Shown here: positions 1 to 10,142 of the stretch, piece by piece
Position numbering within the stretch: position 1 is the first letter of the stretch
Layout of the letters: each line of letters begins with the position of its first letter
NCBI GenBank assembly: GCA_019722365.1
Contig: JADFUC010000894.1
Span: 1 to 64,000 of the forward strand
Source of the DNA: Lithospermum erythrorhizon
Taxonomy: Eukaryota; Streptophyta; Magnoliopsida; Boraginales; Boraginaceae
DNA length: 64,000 nt
Reading direction: 5' to 3'
The notes under the pieces: generated by a model
Database searches by the model: none
Told to the model about the DNA's origin: nothing
What the model saw: only the letters and a program-made list of their open reading frames with translations
Position numbers and translations under genes: made by a program

Positions 1-106
1 ATCAGTACTTCGTTCCAGTTGCATGTGCTTCTTCATGGACAAGCTCATCATCACTTATGCGGATCGAATTAGTAGATATTACAGTTGTGATTCCCAACTT
101 GCTACC
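1..106 (-). pseudogene. Exon fragment resembling a 2-phosphoglycerate-kinase-like P-loop protein (partial at window edge)
   Basis: On the minus strand a 3' splice site (TTTTGCAG) is followed at 106 by an open stretch of 34 codons beginning GSKLGITTVISTNSIR and ending in a stop at positions 4-2. The LGITTVISTxSIR string resembles the segment just before HMMRSF in plant P-loop proteins related to archaeal 2-phosphoglycerate kinase. The DNA after SIR still resembles HMMRSF-type codons but only if small indels are allowed, so this is either a broken copy or sequence with errors. The rest of the gene would lie left of the window. The assignment rests on a short motif recalled from the family and is uncertain. 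Confidence 0.35.
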
Positions 107-1500
107 CTGCAAAATGATTCAAGTACTTTTCATCCCTTCAAAGAAAAATGATGTACAATGGATCATTATTATCTCCTCTTGTTACAACAACTACCACTGG
201 CTACGACCTACCAGCACACCACCACAGTAATTTCATTAGTATCTCTATGACTATCAGGTGTTGGAACTTAGCCAGAGATAAACAAATAACAACTTTATCC
301 AAAACAAATATCTAACTATACCAAATAAAAAAATGTTACAGACACTCTAATATCTTTATTAATGGTATATGCTTTATCTAATACAGATTATTTAATTGTA
401 AAACAATAATGAGAAATAAAATTGACTGTTGATAAATATAAGTAGGAAGAAATGGAAATTGGCAACAGATGATTACAGACCATCCACTTACCAGAAACGC
501 GGACAAGGTTGATTTCACGCAGCCACTAGTCCCACATAATAATGCAGTAAACCACTAGTCCCATACTCCTTCCTTTCACGGATTCTGGAGATGCAAATCA
601 TAATGTCTTGAATTCGCTAATATGCAATTCTTCAACGGCATGTGAACTCTATTTCATAATTTCCATCAAGGTTGTCTAGTTTTGAATTTAGAGAGAAATT
701 CTCCATTATCGAGATAATCTGACCTAAAGACCTTTAATGATCTCAAACACTCGTTTGCTAATCTGATCAATGCATTACTAGCTGTCACCGAATCGGAGAA
801 ATACGGGTTTATGTCTTTAGGAGGGACAAAACTAATGAATTATTCATTTAAGATATGTGAAATAAAATAACAAATTTAGTCGATAAGCTTCAATGAACAA
901 CTTATGTCATGGTTGCTGGGCTTCTGTTCATTATAGGAGCAGAAGCTTTATTAATCAAAAGATTTGACACAAGAATCACATAATAACACACTATGCCAAC
1001 TAAAGTAAAGCATGTGTTGACCATATTTGTTGGGTATCTCGTTGCTCAATTTAGTTATCTCCAACTTTGACTGAGGTTTGAAGGAGTTAATTTACTGTCA
1101 TGATACCGTTAAGTGTGTCGAGGGATTGCGCTTTTAAATTAACGTTAGTGGCGCGGTAAATATTAATAATTACAGATAATTGTCTGTTTATTAATGCCCA
1201 GCGTTTAGTCACAATTTAAGCGTACGTTATAATTTAATAGTTTTGCACGTTTTTAGATTCGAAATATAATTTTGAAAGAGTTTGTGTGTTATGTAAGTTG
1301 TAAAGTTGCATAAATGGTCACGGTAGTGTCTGAAATAATTACCGTTTGGTCACTGCCTTTAATATTAATTCTTTAATTTGTAATATTTGAAAAATATCTC
1401 TAAGTTAAGATTTGAAGGTATATATAAAAATTAAATATTTTAAGATAATTAATATAATATTATTTTGAAATCAACAATACACGTTACATTAAATAAATTA
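107..1500. other. AT-rich intergenic or intronic sequence
   Basis: No open reading frame of note on either strand. If the left-edge exon is real, its beginning is an intron or upstream region. A short direct repeat of ACCACTAGTCCCA-like sequence lies near 520-566. No RNA gene seen. Confidence 0.5.
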
Positions 1501-1749
1501 ATACTCTCTTCCATTTTTCTTTGTTGTCAGGTTTTAGCGCTTCTGTAAATTGAAAAGAAAAATAGTCAAAAAGTGCCTTGAAAATGTAGAGTGACAATCG
1601 ATTAAAATAATATGGTGGTTGGTTGTTTATTTCAACGAAGAAGTAGTCAAAAATGCAATTTGAAAATGTAAAATACATATTATTATATACTAAGCAACAA
1701 CTATAAAAATAATTTTTTGCTAAAACAACTATAAAAATGGAGAAGTGTT
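1501..1749 (+). mobile_element. MITE copy 1 (Stowaway-like, eroded)
   Basis: About 250 bp, aligned by eye with the better copy at 15050-15286. Shared blocks in order are a left end ATACTCTCTTCCATTTTT, TTGTCAGGTTTT, AGTCAAAAAGTG, TTGGTTGTTTATTT, a second AGTCAAAAATG, and CAACTATAAAAATAATTTTT. The right end GGAGAAGTGTTATA is a decayed inverted copy of the left end, followed by TA. There is no coding capacity, as expected of a MITE. Confidence 0.6.
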
Positions 1750-2571
1750 ATATAATGTACTTTTTAATTTGTTTATATATATGATTAAATATATTAAATG
1801 TATAGTAAAAAAAATTGACCAGATATTTTATAATTAATATAGAGGATAATAAATTTATAATAAAAATATTAATTTAAATTTAATATATAAAAATATTTTA
1901 AAATAATATTATAATAGTTATATTAAAATATTTAGCAATATATACAGCAAATCTTAATCCCTAGAGATATTTTTAGTCAAAGTAAATTCAATATTAAAGT
2001 GTTAGGGAACAAATGAGAACCCGTTTACTACTTGGCTAACAAGACCATTTCTGACTTTATAACTTATACCCATATGGCTTAATCACCAAAACTACTTAAA
2101 AACTAAAAATTTGACCCCAAAAATGGACACCAATACGGCTGAAGAAGCATTTGAGATTTTCATGCAGAGCGTTAAATTAGGAACTAAATGCGCACACGAT
2201 TATGCGCTATCTAGGATAAATTCTTGCTACCGTGTCATTGCTTGAAGCGATGGTGCAACTTAGTACAGCAATTGGGACTATTCTTTTTGAAGGGCATTTG
2301 AAACAAATGCTCATTTTGGTAATAAATCTTCTTTGGCATTATCTCCAAATTTCACCCAGGACATTTCTAAAGTAAGTTCTAATTTTTCTAAATGTTTGAG
2401 TTAGTATTACGTATATGATGATAATGAGTGTTGAAAAGTAGTCTTAGAAATTTTAGAGTAGGTGTCGCATGGAATGTTGGGAGTAGTAGGCTTGTATTTG
2501 GACCTATAAATAAGGCTTGGAATGGTGTAATCTAATAGTTAGTAAGGTTTTGCTATGAGTGAAGCGACTCT
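1750..2571. other. Intergenic sequence, partly GC-richer, uncharacterised
   Basis: 1750-2070 is very AT-rich. From about 2090 to 2350 the base composition is more balanced and includes several GCG-containing words, but neither strand is open. CCTATAAATAAGG at about 2504 looks like a TATA box. The segment could be a decayed repeat. No gene can be supported. Confidence 0.4.
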
Positions 2572-3101
2572 TGTTATTAGCAAGCGAAATGTTTATTGGA
2601 TGTGTTTTCGCGTATGCGTGTGTTGTTAACGGATGGATCTGACAAGTGGAATATGGGGCTATTATTACCCGTTGGATTCGTTCCGACCCGGTGGTGTGAT
2701 TGAGATTTTGCTCGTCGAAAAGGAATATTATTTATAATTGGAGATATTATGTTCGAAATTAGCCTTGAGAACTTTGGAGAAAAGCTTTCCTTCTTGAATA
2801 AAAATTTCTTATTTGTCGTGGAGAGTCTTAAAGATGATTGAAGATTGGTTGTTATAATTGGAAAGATAACGTAATTCAAGAATTAGCGAAAGACTTTGGA
2901 GAAAAGTTTTCTTTCTTGAATGACTATTTGTTGTAAGAGTCTTAAAGATGATTGAAGATTGATTGAAGACTTGTGATTGTGTTCACATTACACACTTGGG
3001 CTATTTAAGAAGATGGGATGAAAATTTAGATGCGTGAAAAAAAATACATTCTCATTTTATTCTCTCCATCATTATCACAGCGAGTTGTTTTGAATTTAGA
3101 G
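2572..3101 (+). repeat. 5' LTR of SIRE-type element A (3'-truncated)
   Basis: It starts TGTTATTAG and shares long blocks with the 3' LTR at 6340, including TTATTGGATGTG, GGATCTGACAA, GAGAAAAGCTTTCCTTCTTG and GTCTTAAAGATGATTGAAG. It carries a tandem duplication of about 118 bp (first unit from about 2733, second from about 2851). Similarity to the 3' LTR stops near 3101 at GTTTTGAATTTAG, so the LTR's 3' end and the primer binding site are missing. Confidence 0.75.
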
Positions 3102-3194
3102 GCCTTACTACTTCCAAAAAACATGGAGAATGTCGAAATTTGGTAAACTCACAAAGGTGCAGCGCCCTCCCGGGTTACAACCCGAGTTTAACAA

Positions 3195-4100
3195 GCTGGT
3201 GTGTGGAGAGTGACTCATATGGATCTTATGGGTCAATCTGAGTGGAAAGTTAGTGGCCCAGAGGTATGTTCACGTATGTATTGATGACTTTTCTAGCTAT
3301 ACTTGATTGGAATTCATAAGGAGAAATCGAGATATCTTCGATGTGTTCAAGCAGGTTGGCCATTAAACTTGAGGGGAAAAAGAGGCGACCTAGCCCAGGA
3401 TTAGAATTGATCATGGCAAGAATTTGAAAATTAGATTTACGTGATTTTTGTTCCAATGAAGGGATTACGTCATGAGTATTAAATCGCCCATTCGCTATGA
3501 AATGGGGTAATTGAAAGGAAAAGAACCGTACATTCAAGAAATGTGCGTGTTATGATTAAAGTACCAAAAAGCTTCTATCAGTTACGGTAGGCTATCGATA
3601 CAGTGATGTGTCATATTAACCGTACCAACTTTTCGGGCCAGGAACAAAGCTACCCAAAATTATGAAATATGGAGGAGAAAGCCCGATGTTCAATATTTCC
3701 ATGTTTTTGGCGTGCTGTTATTTTGGCGGGCCAAGTGAACCAAGAACCTGATTTGATGTAAAAGGCGATAAAGACATTTTCTAGGATACTCGAAGCAGCC
3801 CGAGCCTTAGAGTCTTGACAAAGAAAACTCAACTCATTATAGATGCAGCCAAATATTAAGTGTTTGACCAAAGCGGAAATAGAAAAAGGGAACATGGATG
3901 AGGAAGAGCGTTAAAGCGAATTGGTACAGCAATTTGGCTTGGCAAAGCGCAATTTGTGTCTGGAGTTTCTTGATAGGTGGTACCATGCGGTGAACTTGCA
4001 AAAAGCACCGTTGTTGATAAGGCTTGCATGAACCGTGACGCGTTGAAGAGCATCCTGTTGATATAGCTAAGGGCAATTAGATGGAGGGTATACAAGAAGA
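3195..4100 (+). pseudogene. Integrase remnant of SIRE-type element A
   Basis: Fragments match the integrase of the 41-48 kb element in the same order. CACATGGATCTTATGGGTC-like sequence (HMDLMG) lies near 3210, TATTGATGACTTTTCTAG (IDDFS, part of the D,D(35)E core) near 3278, and a degraded copy of the DHGKEFEN motif near 3410. Further blocks match the integrase C-terminal region around 3650-3840 (CCATGTTTTTGG, TTGATGTAAAAGGCGATAA). Many stops and frameshifts make it non-coding. Confidence 0.7.
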
Positions 4101-4229
4101 AAGAAAGTAGATTATCGGAAGATGGGTGGATTGTTGGTTGAAGCATTGTTTATCTATTCGGTTAGACACCGCTAATATTAGAAGCTCAGATGATTTGGAT
4201 GATATTGTAAGAGGAACTTTCTTCAATTT

Positions 4230-5745
4230 CAAAGGAATGATGTTGAAATTGGTTCGGACGGAGGCGCGTAATGTTGTTGGAACAAAGTGGATTTACAAAA
4301 AATAAAAGCCCCGATGAAGCGAGGGAATGTTACACGACAAAACGCGGTTGGTGGCATGGTTGCTCACAAGTGAAAGGCATAGATTTTGAAGAAACCTTGC
4401 ACACAGCAAGATTAAACCATACGATTTATTCAAGGTTGAACTGCTTAATGAAAATAAGGTTAATTTCAAATGGATGTGAAAGTCACGTTCTTGAGCAGGA
4501 TCGTTGAGAGAAGGGGGTTTATATTAAAGACAGCTTTAAGGGTTTTGTTGATCGCAGTTATCCGAGGGGCATGTATATAAACTCAAGGCTTTATACGGGC
4601 TTGAAAGCACGACACCCAGTATGAGAGACTTACTTAATTTTTATGGAAAATGGAGTGGTCAGTCGACAACACATTGTTCTTAAAGGGAGAAAACACAAAT
4701 TATGATAGCTCAAATTCACGTGGATGATATTGTGTTTGGAGGAATGTCGGACGAATGGTGCACCAACAATTTGTTGAACGGATGAAAAGAGAATTTGAAA
4801 TGAGTATGGTGGGGGAGTTAAATTACTTCTTGGGCTTACAGGTTAAACAAATGAAAGACAGTATATTTCTATCCCAGTCAAAGTATGCAAAAGATCTTGT
4901 GAAGAAATTTGGTTTGGAAATGATAGAAAAAGGACACTGTTGCTGACACGTCGAAAGTAGGAAAGATCAAGATGGTGTTCAGTTGATGTGAGCACGTCTG
5001 AAGCATGATTGGCCGGCCCATACATTTGCCCGGCTAGTAGGCCAGCTAGATATACACCATACTCAGTTGGTGTATGCAAGATTCGAAGCTAATCATGGCT
5101 TAAATCATGTGAAGAATAATGAAATAATGCGGTACCACAGGCTATGGTATTTTGTACACATTTGATACAAATAGCACTGGTGGGTTATTGTGATCTTGAT
5201 TGGGCGGAAGTGTTAAAAAGGCTGGAAAAGTACATCGGGTGGATGTTTTCTTACGGGAAGCAATCTTACATTTCGTGGTTTAGTAAAAGCAAAACTACAT
5301 GCTTTATTATCTACCGCCCGAAATTTGAATACATAGGCTAAGGCAGTTGTACTCAACTCTTGTGGATGAAGCAGATCAAGATACATATGGTGTTAGGCAA
5401 GGTGTTATGACACTCTTTGCGACAACTGAGTCTTTATAATCTCCGGGAATCACATTGACATCGCGGGACCAAACACGTTGACATCGGGGCATCGTTCGTT
5501 TAGAGGGTGGTGGAGGAGAAAGTTGTGGCTTTGGAACACATGTGAGCTCGGACAAGCAGTAATGGATATATATTTACAAAGGCTACGGATACAAATCGGT
5601 TTGCGGCTTAAGATCTGTTGGGTGCAGTAATACCGTGGAGAATTAGCAAATACGATGGGTTGTAACTTCCATAGAAAGATGATACGAAGTGTTATAACAA
5701 GTGGGCTGACAAGGTGTGTCGCGATTTTTATTAGATGGAAACACA
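4230..5745 (+). pseudogene. Reverse transcriptase/RNase H remnant of SIRE-type element A
   Basis: It is collinear with the intact RT-RNase H frame at 43191-44762. Visible pieces are GTKWIYK near 4280, KGIDFEET near 4373, [11 protein letters not shown] near 4710 (the RT catalytic core, Tyr replaced by His), a run around 4780-4910 reading [16 protein letters not shown] and [12 protein letters not shown], and RNase H pieces such as GYCDLDWAE near 5183 and WFSKSKT near 5278. Frames change repeatedly, so the protein is lost. Confidence 0.8.
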
Positions 5746-6329
5746 TTTATTCAATTTTTTATTCCTTTCTTAAACCCATAAACCTTCCTTCTCGAGAGAC
5801 AAGAAACACTTTCCAACTTTACGCCTACAAGTAAAATCTACAGAATTCTCTGACTTTTTTTCTTTCTCCCGACCAAGTTCTCCCAAAACCCTATTTTCTC
5901 TATAAACACGCACAGGTGGAAAACTTCCCAAGAAGAAAGTGGCGGAAGGTACTCCGAAATGTCGAATCGAAAATTGTAAAGGAAGAGAACTGTTGTGGGG
6001 GAATTAAATGCATCGATCCATACATTCTTGCTCGATGAATGCTCAAGAAGAATGTGACATTGTGTAGGAGGAGGAGAAAGAGGCAAATTCAAGGATGTGG
6101 TGAGGTTGATGTTTTTGTATGAAACTCTTGTGATATATGGGTATTGGGATGATATGTTTTTTCTGACAATTTGAGGGAGAAAACATTGTGCTTTTGATAA
6201 AACTTGGTTATCTCTGTTTTGGATGTTGAATTGTTTTGATATTATCTTGCTTGGGTGCGTGTTTGGTTGATATATCGTGTGTGGTTGATTATATTTTCTG
6301 TGTTTGAATTTGTCACGAAAAACAAACCC
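5746..6329 (+). other. Leftover of the envelope-like region of element A
   Basis: After the RNase H region the DNA matches, in inverse orientation, the sequence just downstream of pol in the 41-48 kb element: CTTAAACCCATAAACCTTCC, then a leader containing AAAACCCTATTTTCTC. The envelope-like reading frame itself is essentially gone. The remaining DNA up to the polypurine tract is not coding. Confidence 0.55.
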
Positions 6330-6339
6330 AAAGGGGGAG
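6330..6339 (+). other. Polypurine tract of element A
   Basis: AAAGGGGGAG lies directly before the 3' LTR start, the position and composition expected for the plus-strand primer of an LTR retrotransposon. Confidence 0.75.
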
Positions 6340-7255
6340 TTTGTAAGTGTGTTTTATTGGATGTGTGTTTCGCGTACGTGTGTTTATTCCAATAGATGGA
6401 TCTGACAAATTGGAATATGGGAGTATTATTATTGTTGGTTTCATTCCAACTTGATGATGTGATTAGGGTTTTGCTCCGATACGACAAAGAATATTATTTA
6501 TGGTGGAAGATATTATGTTCGAAATTGGCAAAGACTTTGGAGAAAAGCTTTCCTTCTTGAATAAGCTACTATTTTTTATGGAGAGTCTTAAAGATGATTG
6601 AAGATTGGTTATTTATGGTGGAAGATATTATGTTCGAAATTGGCAAAGACTTTGGAGAAAAGCTTTCCTTCTTGAATAAGCTACTATTTGTTATGGAGAG
6701 TCTTAAAGATGATTGAAGATTGATTGAAGACTTGTGATTGTCTTGGCATTACACATAACGGTATTTAAGAAGATGGGATGAAGGCAGTGCGTGAAAAGAA
6801 ATACATTCTAATTTTTTTACATTCTCTCCCGTACTCTGTGAGTTGTTTTTGAATTTAGTGTGTTTGAATTTTTGTTCTTTTGATAGCGATTGTACTTTTG
6901 TTCTTGACACGTTGAGGGCCAGCGGGGTCTGTTTCAAACATATCTTATCCTTGTCGCGTGTTGTTGAGCATTGTGTATCGTAGTCAAAAGATTGTAAGAA
7001 TCGGGGAGGCACAGTTCGAGCTAGTTGATAGAGTTTTCTTTAGTAGAGAAGTTGGGATCTTGTCTATTAACGCCTGGTTGCACACAAATCATAGTCACGA
7101 TCTTTGCGGGTTTATACCTCAGGAGACGTAGGTGCCACAGGCCTTTGAGGCGGGTTAACAATTCGTTGTTCTTGTTATTCTTTTTGTACTTGTTGTTATC
7201 GAGTGTTACCCGACTCGTACCCGGCGTTGTTCTGTAACGTTGCTACGCTTACTTT
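6340..7255 (+). repeat. 3' LTR of SIRE-type element A
   Basis: It starts TTTGTAAGTGTG after the polypurine tract. It aligns with the 5' LTR at 2572 and then with the far part of the SIRE LTR at 47840-48654 (shared GGGTTTATACC, AGACGTAGGTG, GGGTTAACAATTC). It contains two near-identical tandem units of 115 bp (from about 6494 and 6609). The 3' boundary is eroded and approximate. Confidence 0.7.
6494..6725 (+). repeat. 115-bp tandem duplication inside the SIRE 3' LTR
   Basis: Two almost identical units begin TTATTTATGGTGGAAGATAT and end GATGATTGAAGATTG. The 5' LTR carries the same duplication in diverged form (from about 2733 and 2851), so the duplication was present before the element inserted. 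Confidence 0.85.
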
Positions 7256-7456
7256 TTAGATTGTATTCCTGATTGTAGAATTATATTTATTTAGTAATAA
7301 TATTTTCTTTCTTACGTGGACTAGCTGTGATCTTGAAACCACTTTAAGTGCTTGTGATCAACTTTTATCGTTGTGCTGTTGTGTTTTTGATAACGAATTG
7401 TCTTTATTGTCTTGCATTATTTCCTAAATCATTTGTTGTAACTTCCGTAAAAACAA

Positions 7457-7469
7457 ATTGTATCGAGGC
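7457..7469 (+). other. Primer binding site of the Tnt1-type element (degenerate)
   Basis: ATTGTATCGAGGC resembles the initiator-Met tRNA primer site TTGGTATCAGAGC with small changes. It lies just upstream of gag-like sequence, as expected. Confidence 0.5.
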
Positions 7470-7479
7470 GCTATTCTGA

Positions 7480-8110
7480 GTGGGAGGATGGGAGGAATCA
7501 TGAAGTTCGAAGTGGAGAAGTTCAATAGAACTAACAGCCGGAATTTGGAGAAAGAGATGCAACGGCAACGGATGAAGAGTGGAAGAAGAAAATAGGTCGT
7601 GCGAGACAATATGATTGTATTTGGAGGAAGCTTACATCAGTACTCGATCGTAAAGAAGGAGATGGAAGCTTCAGAAAACTCTAGAAGAAACTTACTTGAA
7701 CAAGTACATGATGAAGAGCATTGAAAATTGTTTATGCAGCAAAGAAAGAAGAAATTCGGGTTTGGAGTTCGAGAAAGGCCATGAGCGATCACCTGAGCAT
7801 GTACAATAAAATTTTAATGATTTGCCAAAATTTAGATGTTGATAATGTGAGAATGAAGACAAGGCACTTGTTGTTCTTTGAACTTCATTTGCCGAACAAG
7901 TATGATCCTTTATCGTACTTTATTTTATGGTAAGGATAGATCAAATTTGAAGAGCGTGTCAAATACACTTGCGAACAACGAAAATCGGAAGATGGAAGTT
8001 GTGGAACACAAAGACCATGTGTCTGAAGCATTGATAGTTAAAGAAGGAAAGAAAGAAATGCGGTATAGTCGTCTCGGCTGAGATTCCACAAAGAAAATTG
8101 CAAAAGATCA
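7480..8110 (+). pseudogene. Gag remnant of the Tnt1-type element
   Basis: The start near 7488 reads GGIMKFEVEKFNRTN, like the N-terminus of Tnt1-type gag. Downstream, open pieces at 7721-7933 and 7878-8081 carry NKILMICQNLDVD, DPLSYFILWKDRSNLKSVSN and HKDHVSEALIVKEGKKE, matching the mid and late gag of this lineage. A frameshift near 7920 splits the frame and no zinc knuckle is recognisable. Confidence 0.7.
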
Positions 8111-8399
8111 GTAGTTGTTTGGTAAGATAATGAGTACGTCTCGAATGTGAATATAGTTGAAGATGAAAGTGGAACAAGTTTGTCTTGGTAGGCTTTGAGA
8201 AGCTTACAAGTTGCAATATGAATGGATCATGGTTGGGGTGTTCATATTACGTGAGTCATTGTGAGAGCGTTATTTTCTAACCCCTTTGAGTTTGAAGGTG
8301 GAGTTGCCTTAATGGGCAACAATAATGCTTCGAACTTCATTGAGTTGGAAAAGTCCGTACGGCCATGAATAACACTAATACATATTGATGAATGTTTGT

Positions 8400-9240
8400 T
8401 GTTTATGTTCTAGATTTGAAGAATAACTAGATTTCATTAGGAACTTTAGAAGCCGCTTTAAATTTGACTTTCACATTAGCAGCCCAAAGTTGTACTTAAA
8501 ATGATTACTCAGGTGAGAGCAAGGTTGACAAGATTCTTCTTCTACAAGGAAATAGAAGGAGCAACCTCTATTATCTTAAAATCAAATTAGTTGTGGGATT
8601 ACATTTTGATAAAATACTAGCAAATTATTACAGCAAGTATTGGCAGGCGTATAGGTAAAGTAGATCTCGAGGGTTGTCAGTAAGGGGCTATTGAAAGGCG
8701 CCAAAGGAGGTAAATTTGAGTTTTGTGAGCATTGCATCAATGGGAAGAAGACTCGAGACAAGTTTGGTAAGATTTGTTAAATCCTTTTGAAAAACGGCTA
8801 CGTGCATAATGATATGTGGAGTACCGTCTAAAAATGCTTAACTTTGGGAGGTAAATCATCTTCGTAACCTTTGTTGATTTCAAGATGAGTATGGGTTTAC
8901 GGAATGAACCCATAGCAAACCCACAACTTCAAATCAACATGATAAGCGCGTGCGATCTTTGGATTGAGAAATGTATGAGTGGTGTTAGGTTAAGTGGGAG
9001 CTAGTTTTATTTATAATTGCTTGATTATCGAGACAATGTATGAATTTTTAAACTTCTAAATTCATAGAATATATTTACTTGTTTATATATTTGGCATTAC
9101 ATATGTATAGTTGATTGCCCAACTAAATTGATTCCACCCGACAATCCCAATGTTACACATGAGAGGTCTTGGATACATGATGCTTATGAGGATCTACGGT
9201 GGCTTTAAGAGATCGATGAGATTGTTTGTCCCCAGTTAGG
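8400..9240 (+). pseudogene. Protease/pre-integrase/integrase remnant of the Tnt1-type element
   Basis: KNNXISLGTL-like codons lie near 8420, KFEFCEHCINGKKTRDKFG near 8710 (end of the pre-integrase zinc region), and a short stretch near 8860 resembles FVTFVDFKMSMG (integrase core). Stops are frequent. 9240-9750 probably holds decayed pol sequence, but no motif there is clear. Confidence 0.5.
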
Positions 9241-9756
9241 TGTTCACTGACTGGAATCGAACACCAAACGACTAGTGTGTGATTAGTTGTTTGATCACAT
9301 TTCTTGGATCAGAAAGGAGTACGCTCTAATCAATCACACGGGTATACATGTCGGAAGTAGTTTGGTGTGGGGAATTTGGACATGACAGCCAGTAGAAACT
9401 TAGAAGATAACATATCGTATCCCCAAGAAGAATTCTCCCGCAGAACTTATGATTAAATGGCAATTATTGAACTGCGTGGTAGGATTTCGTTTCTAGTAGT
9501 GTGCTTAATCTTGTCAAGCGACTTATCAAAAGGAAGGTATAGCAGCCATTTGTGTTGAGTATGCACTTTCTGAAATGTAAGGATGGAAAGACACATGCAT
9601 CGTAGGGGGATTTGTACAACGGATATAATACGTAGTTTTACGCAATCTTGGTGGATAATGGAGACAGATGGCCATCTCGAACGAGTCTTGAATGTCGTAG
9701 TGATGAAGCCAAGGAAACTTCGATTTACAAATGTCGTCCAAGGGTAAGTGGAGATT

Positions 9757-10142
9757 TGTTAGAAATAGGAGATATTCGAAATAGTGTCAGTTGAGCAATT
9801 CAGGTTATCTGACGATTTACTCGTTATTTTTAAAGTTCGTATATACATTTGATTATGTAGTAATGTTCGTATTAGGATACTCGAGATGACATTGTGGTTA
9901 TGATGGTTTACTAGGGTCGCTCGTAAATGTCGATATGCCTAATATTTAACGGCTTTTGTCAATCGAGCCTAAGAGGTCACATGCTAGCAGCGAGTCATAA
10001 TTTAATTATAACTTTCGGGTTTAAAATGGAAATTCTTTGGGGCCATATACAACCGAAATTGGGAAGGGAAGGCTTTCGGAATTTTCTTTTTATAGAATTA
10101 TTATTTGAATATTCTACTTAGCTTTTTATGTTCCTTTATTTT
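9757..10142 (+). repeat. Probable 3' LTR of the Tnt1-type element
   Basis: AAGTGGAGATT followed by TGTTAGAAATAGG is the usual polypurine/LTR junction of Tork-type copia elements. I could not align it convincingly with a 5' LTR, so the extent is a guess. Confidence 0.4.

Larger units (their letters stand above)
2572..7255 (+). mobile_element. Degenerate SIRE-type Ty1-copia retrotransposon A
   Basis: This is a plus-strand relative of the better-preserved SIRE-type element at 41264-48654. In order it holds a truncated 5' LTR, integrase remnant, reverse transcriptase/RNase H remnant, a short leftover of the envelope-like region, polypurine tract and 3' LTR. The primer binding site, gag and protease are absent: sequence related to the LTR stops near 3101 and integrase-like sequence starts near 3195. 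All reading frames are broken by stops and indels, so the copy cannot move on its own. The right end is estimated, because LTR similarity fades between 7195 and 7255. Confidence 0.8.
7240..10142 (+). mobile_element. Decayed Tork/Tnt1-type Ty1-copia element
   Basis: Sequence that looks like a primer binding site (7457-7469) is followed by gag-like pieces (7480-8110), a pre-integrase/integrase-like region (about 8400-9240), weakly recognisable later pol, and a polypurine/LTR junction near 9750. Gag pieces read NKILMICQNLDVD and LANNENRKMEVVEHKDHVSEAL, typical of Tnt1-like gag. KGAKGGKFEFCEHC lies near 8695, the usual pre-integrase motif of this lineage. No frame is intact. Both ends are estimates. 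Confidence 0.6.

Noticed and set aside
5450..5746. 98-codon minus-strand frame
   Set aside because: Antisense shadow of the RNase H remnant in element A.
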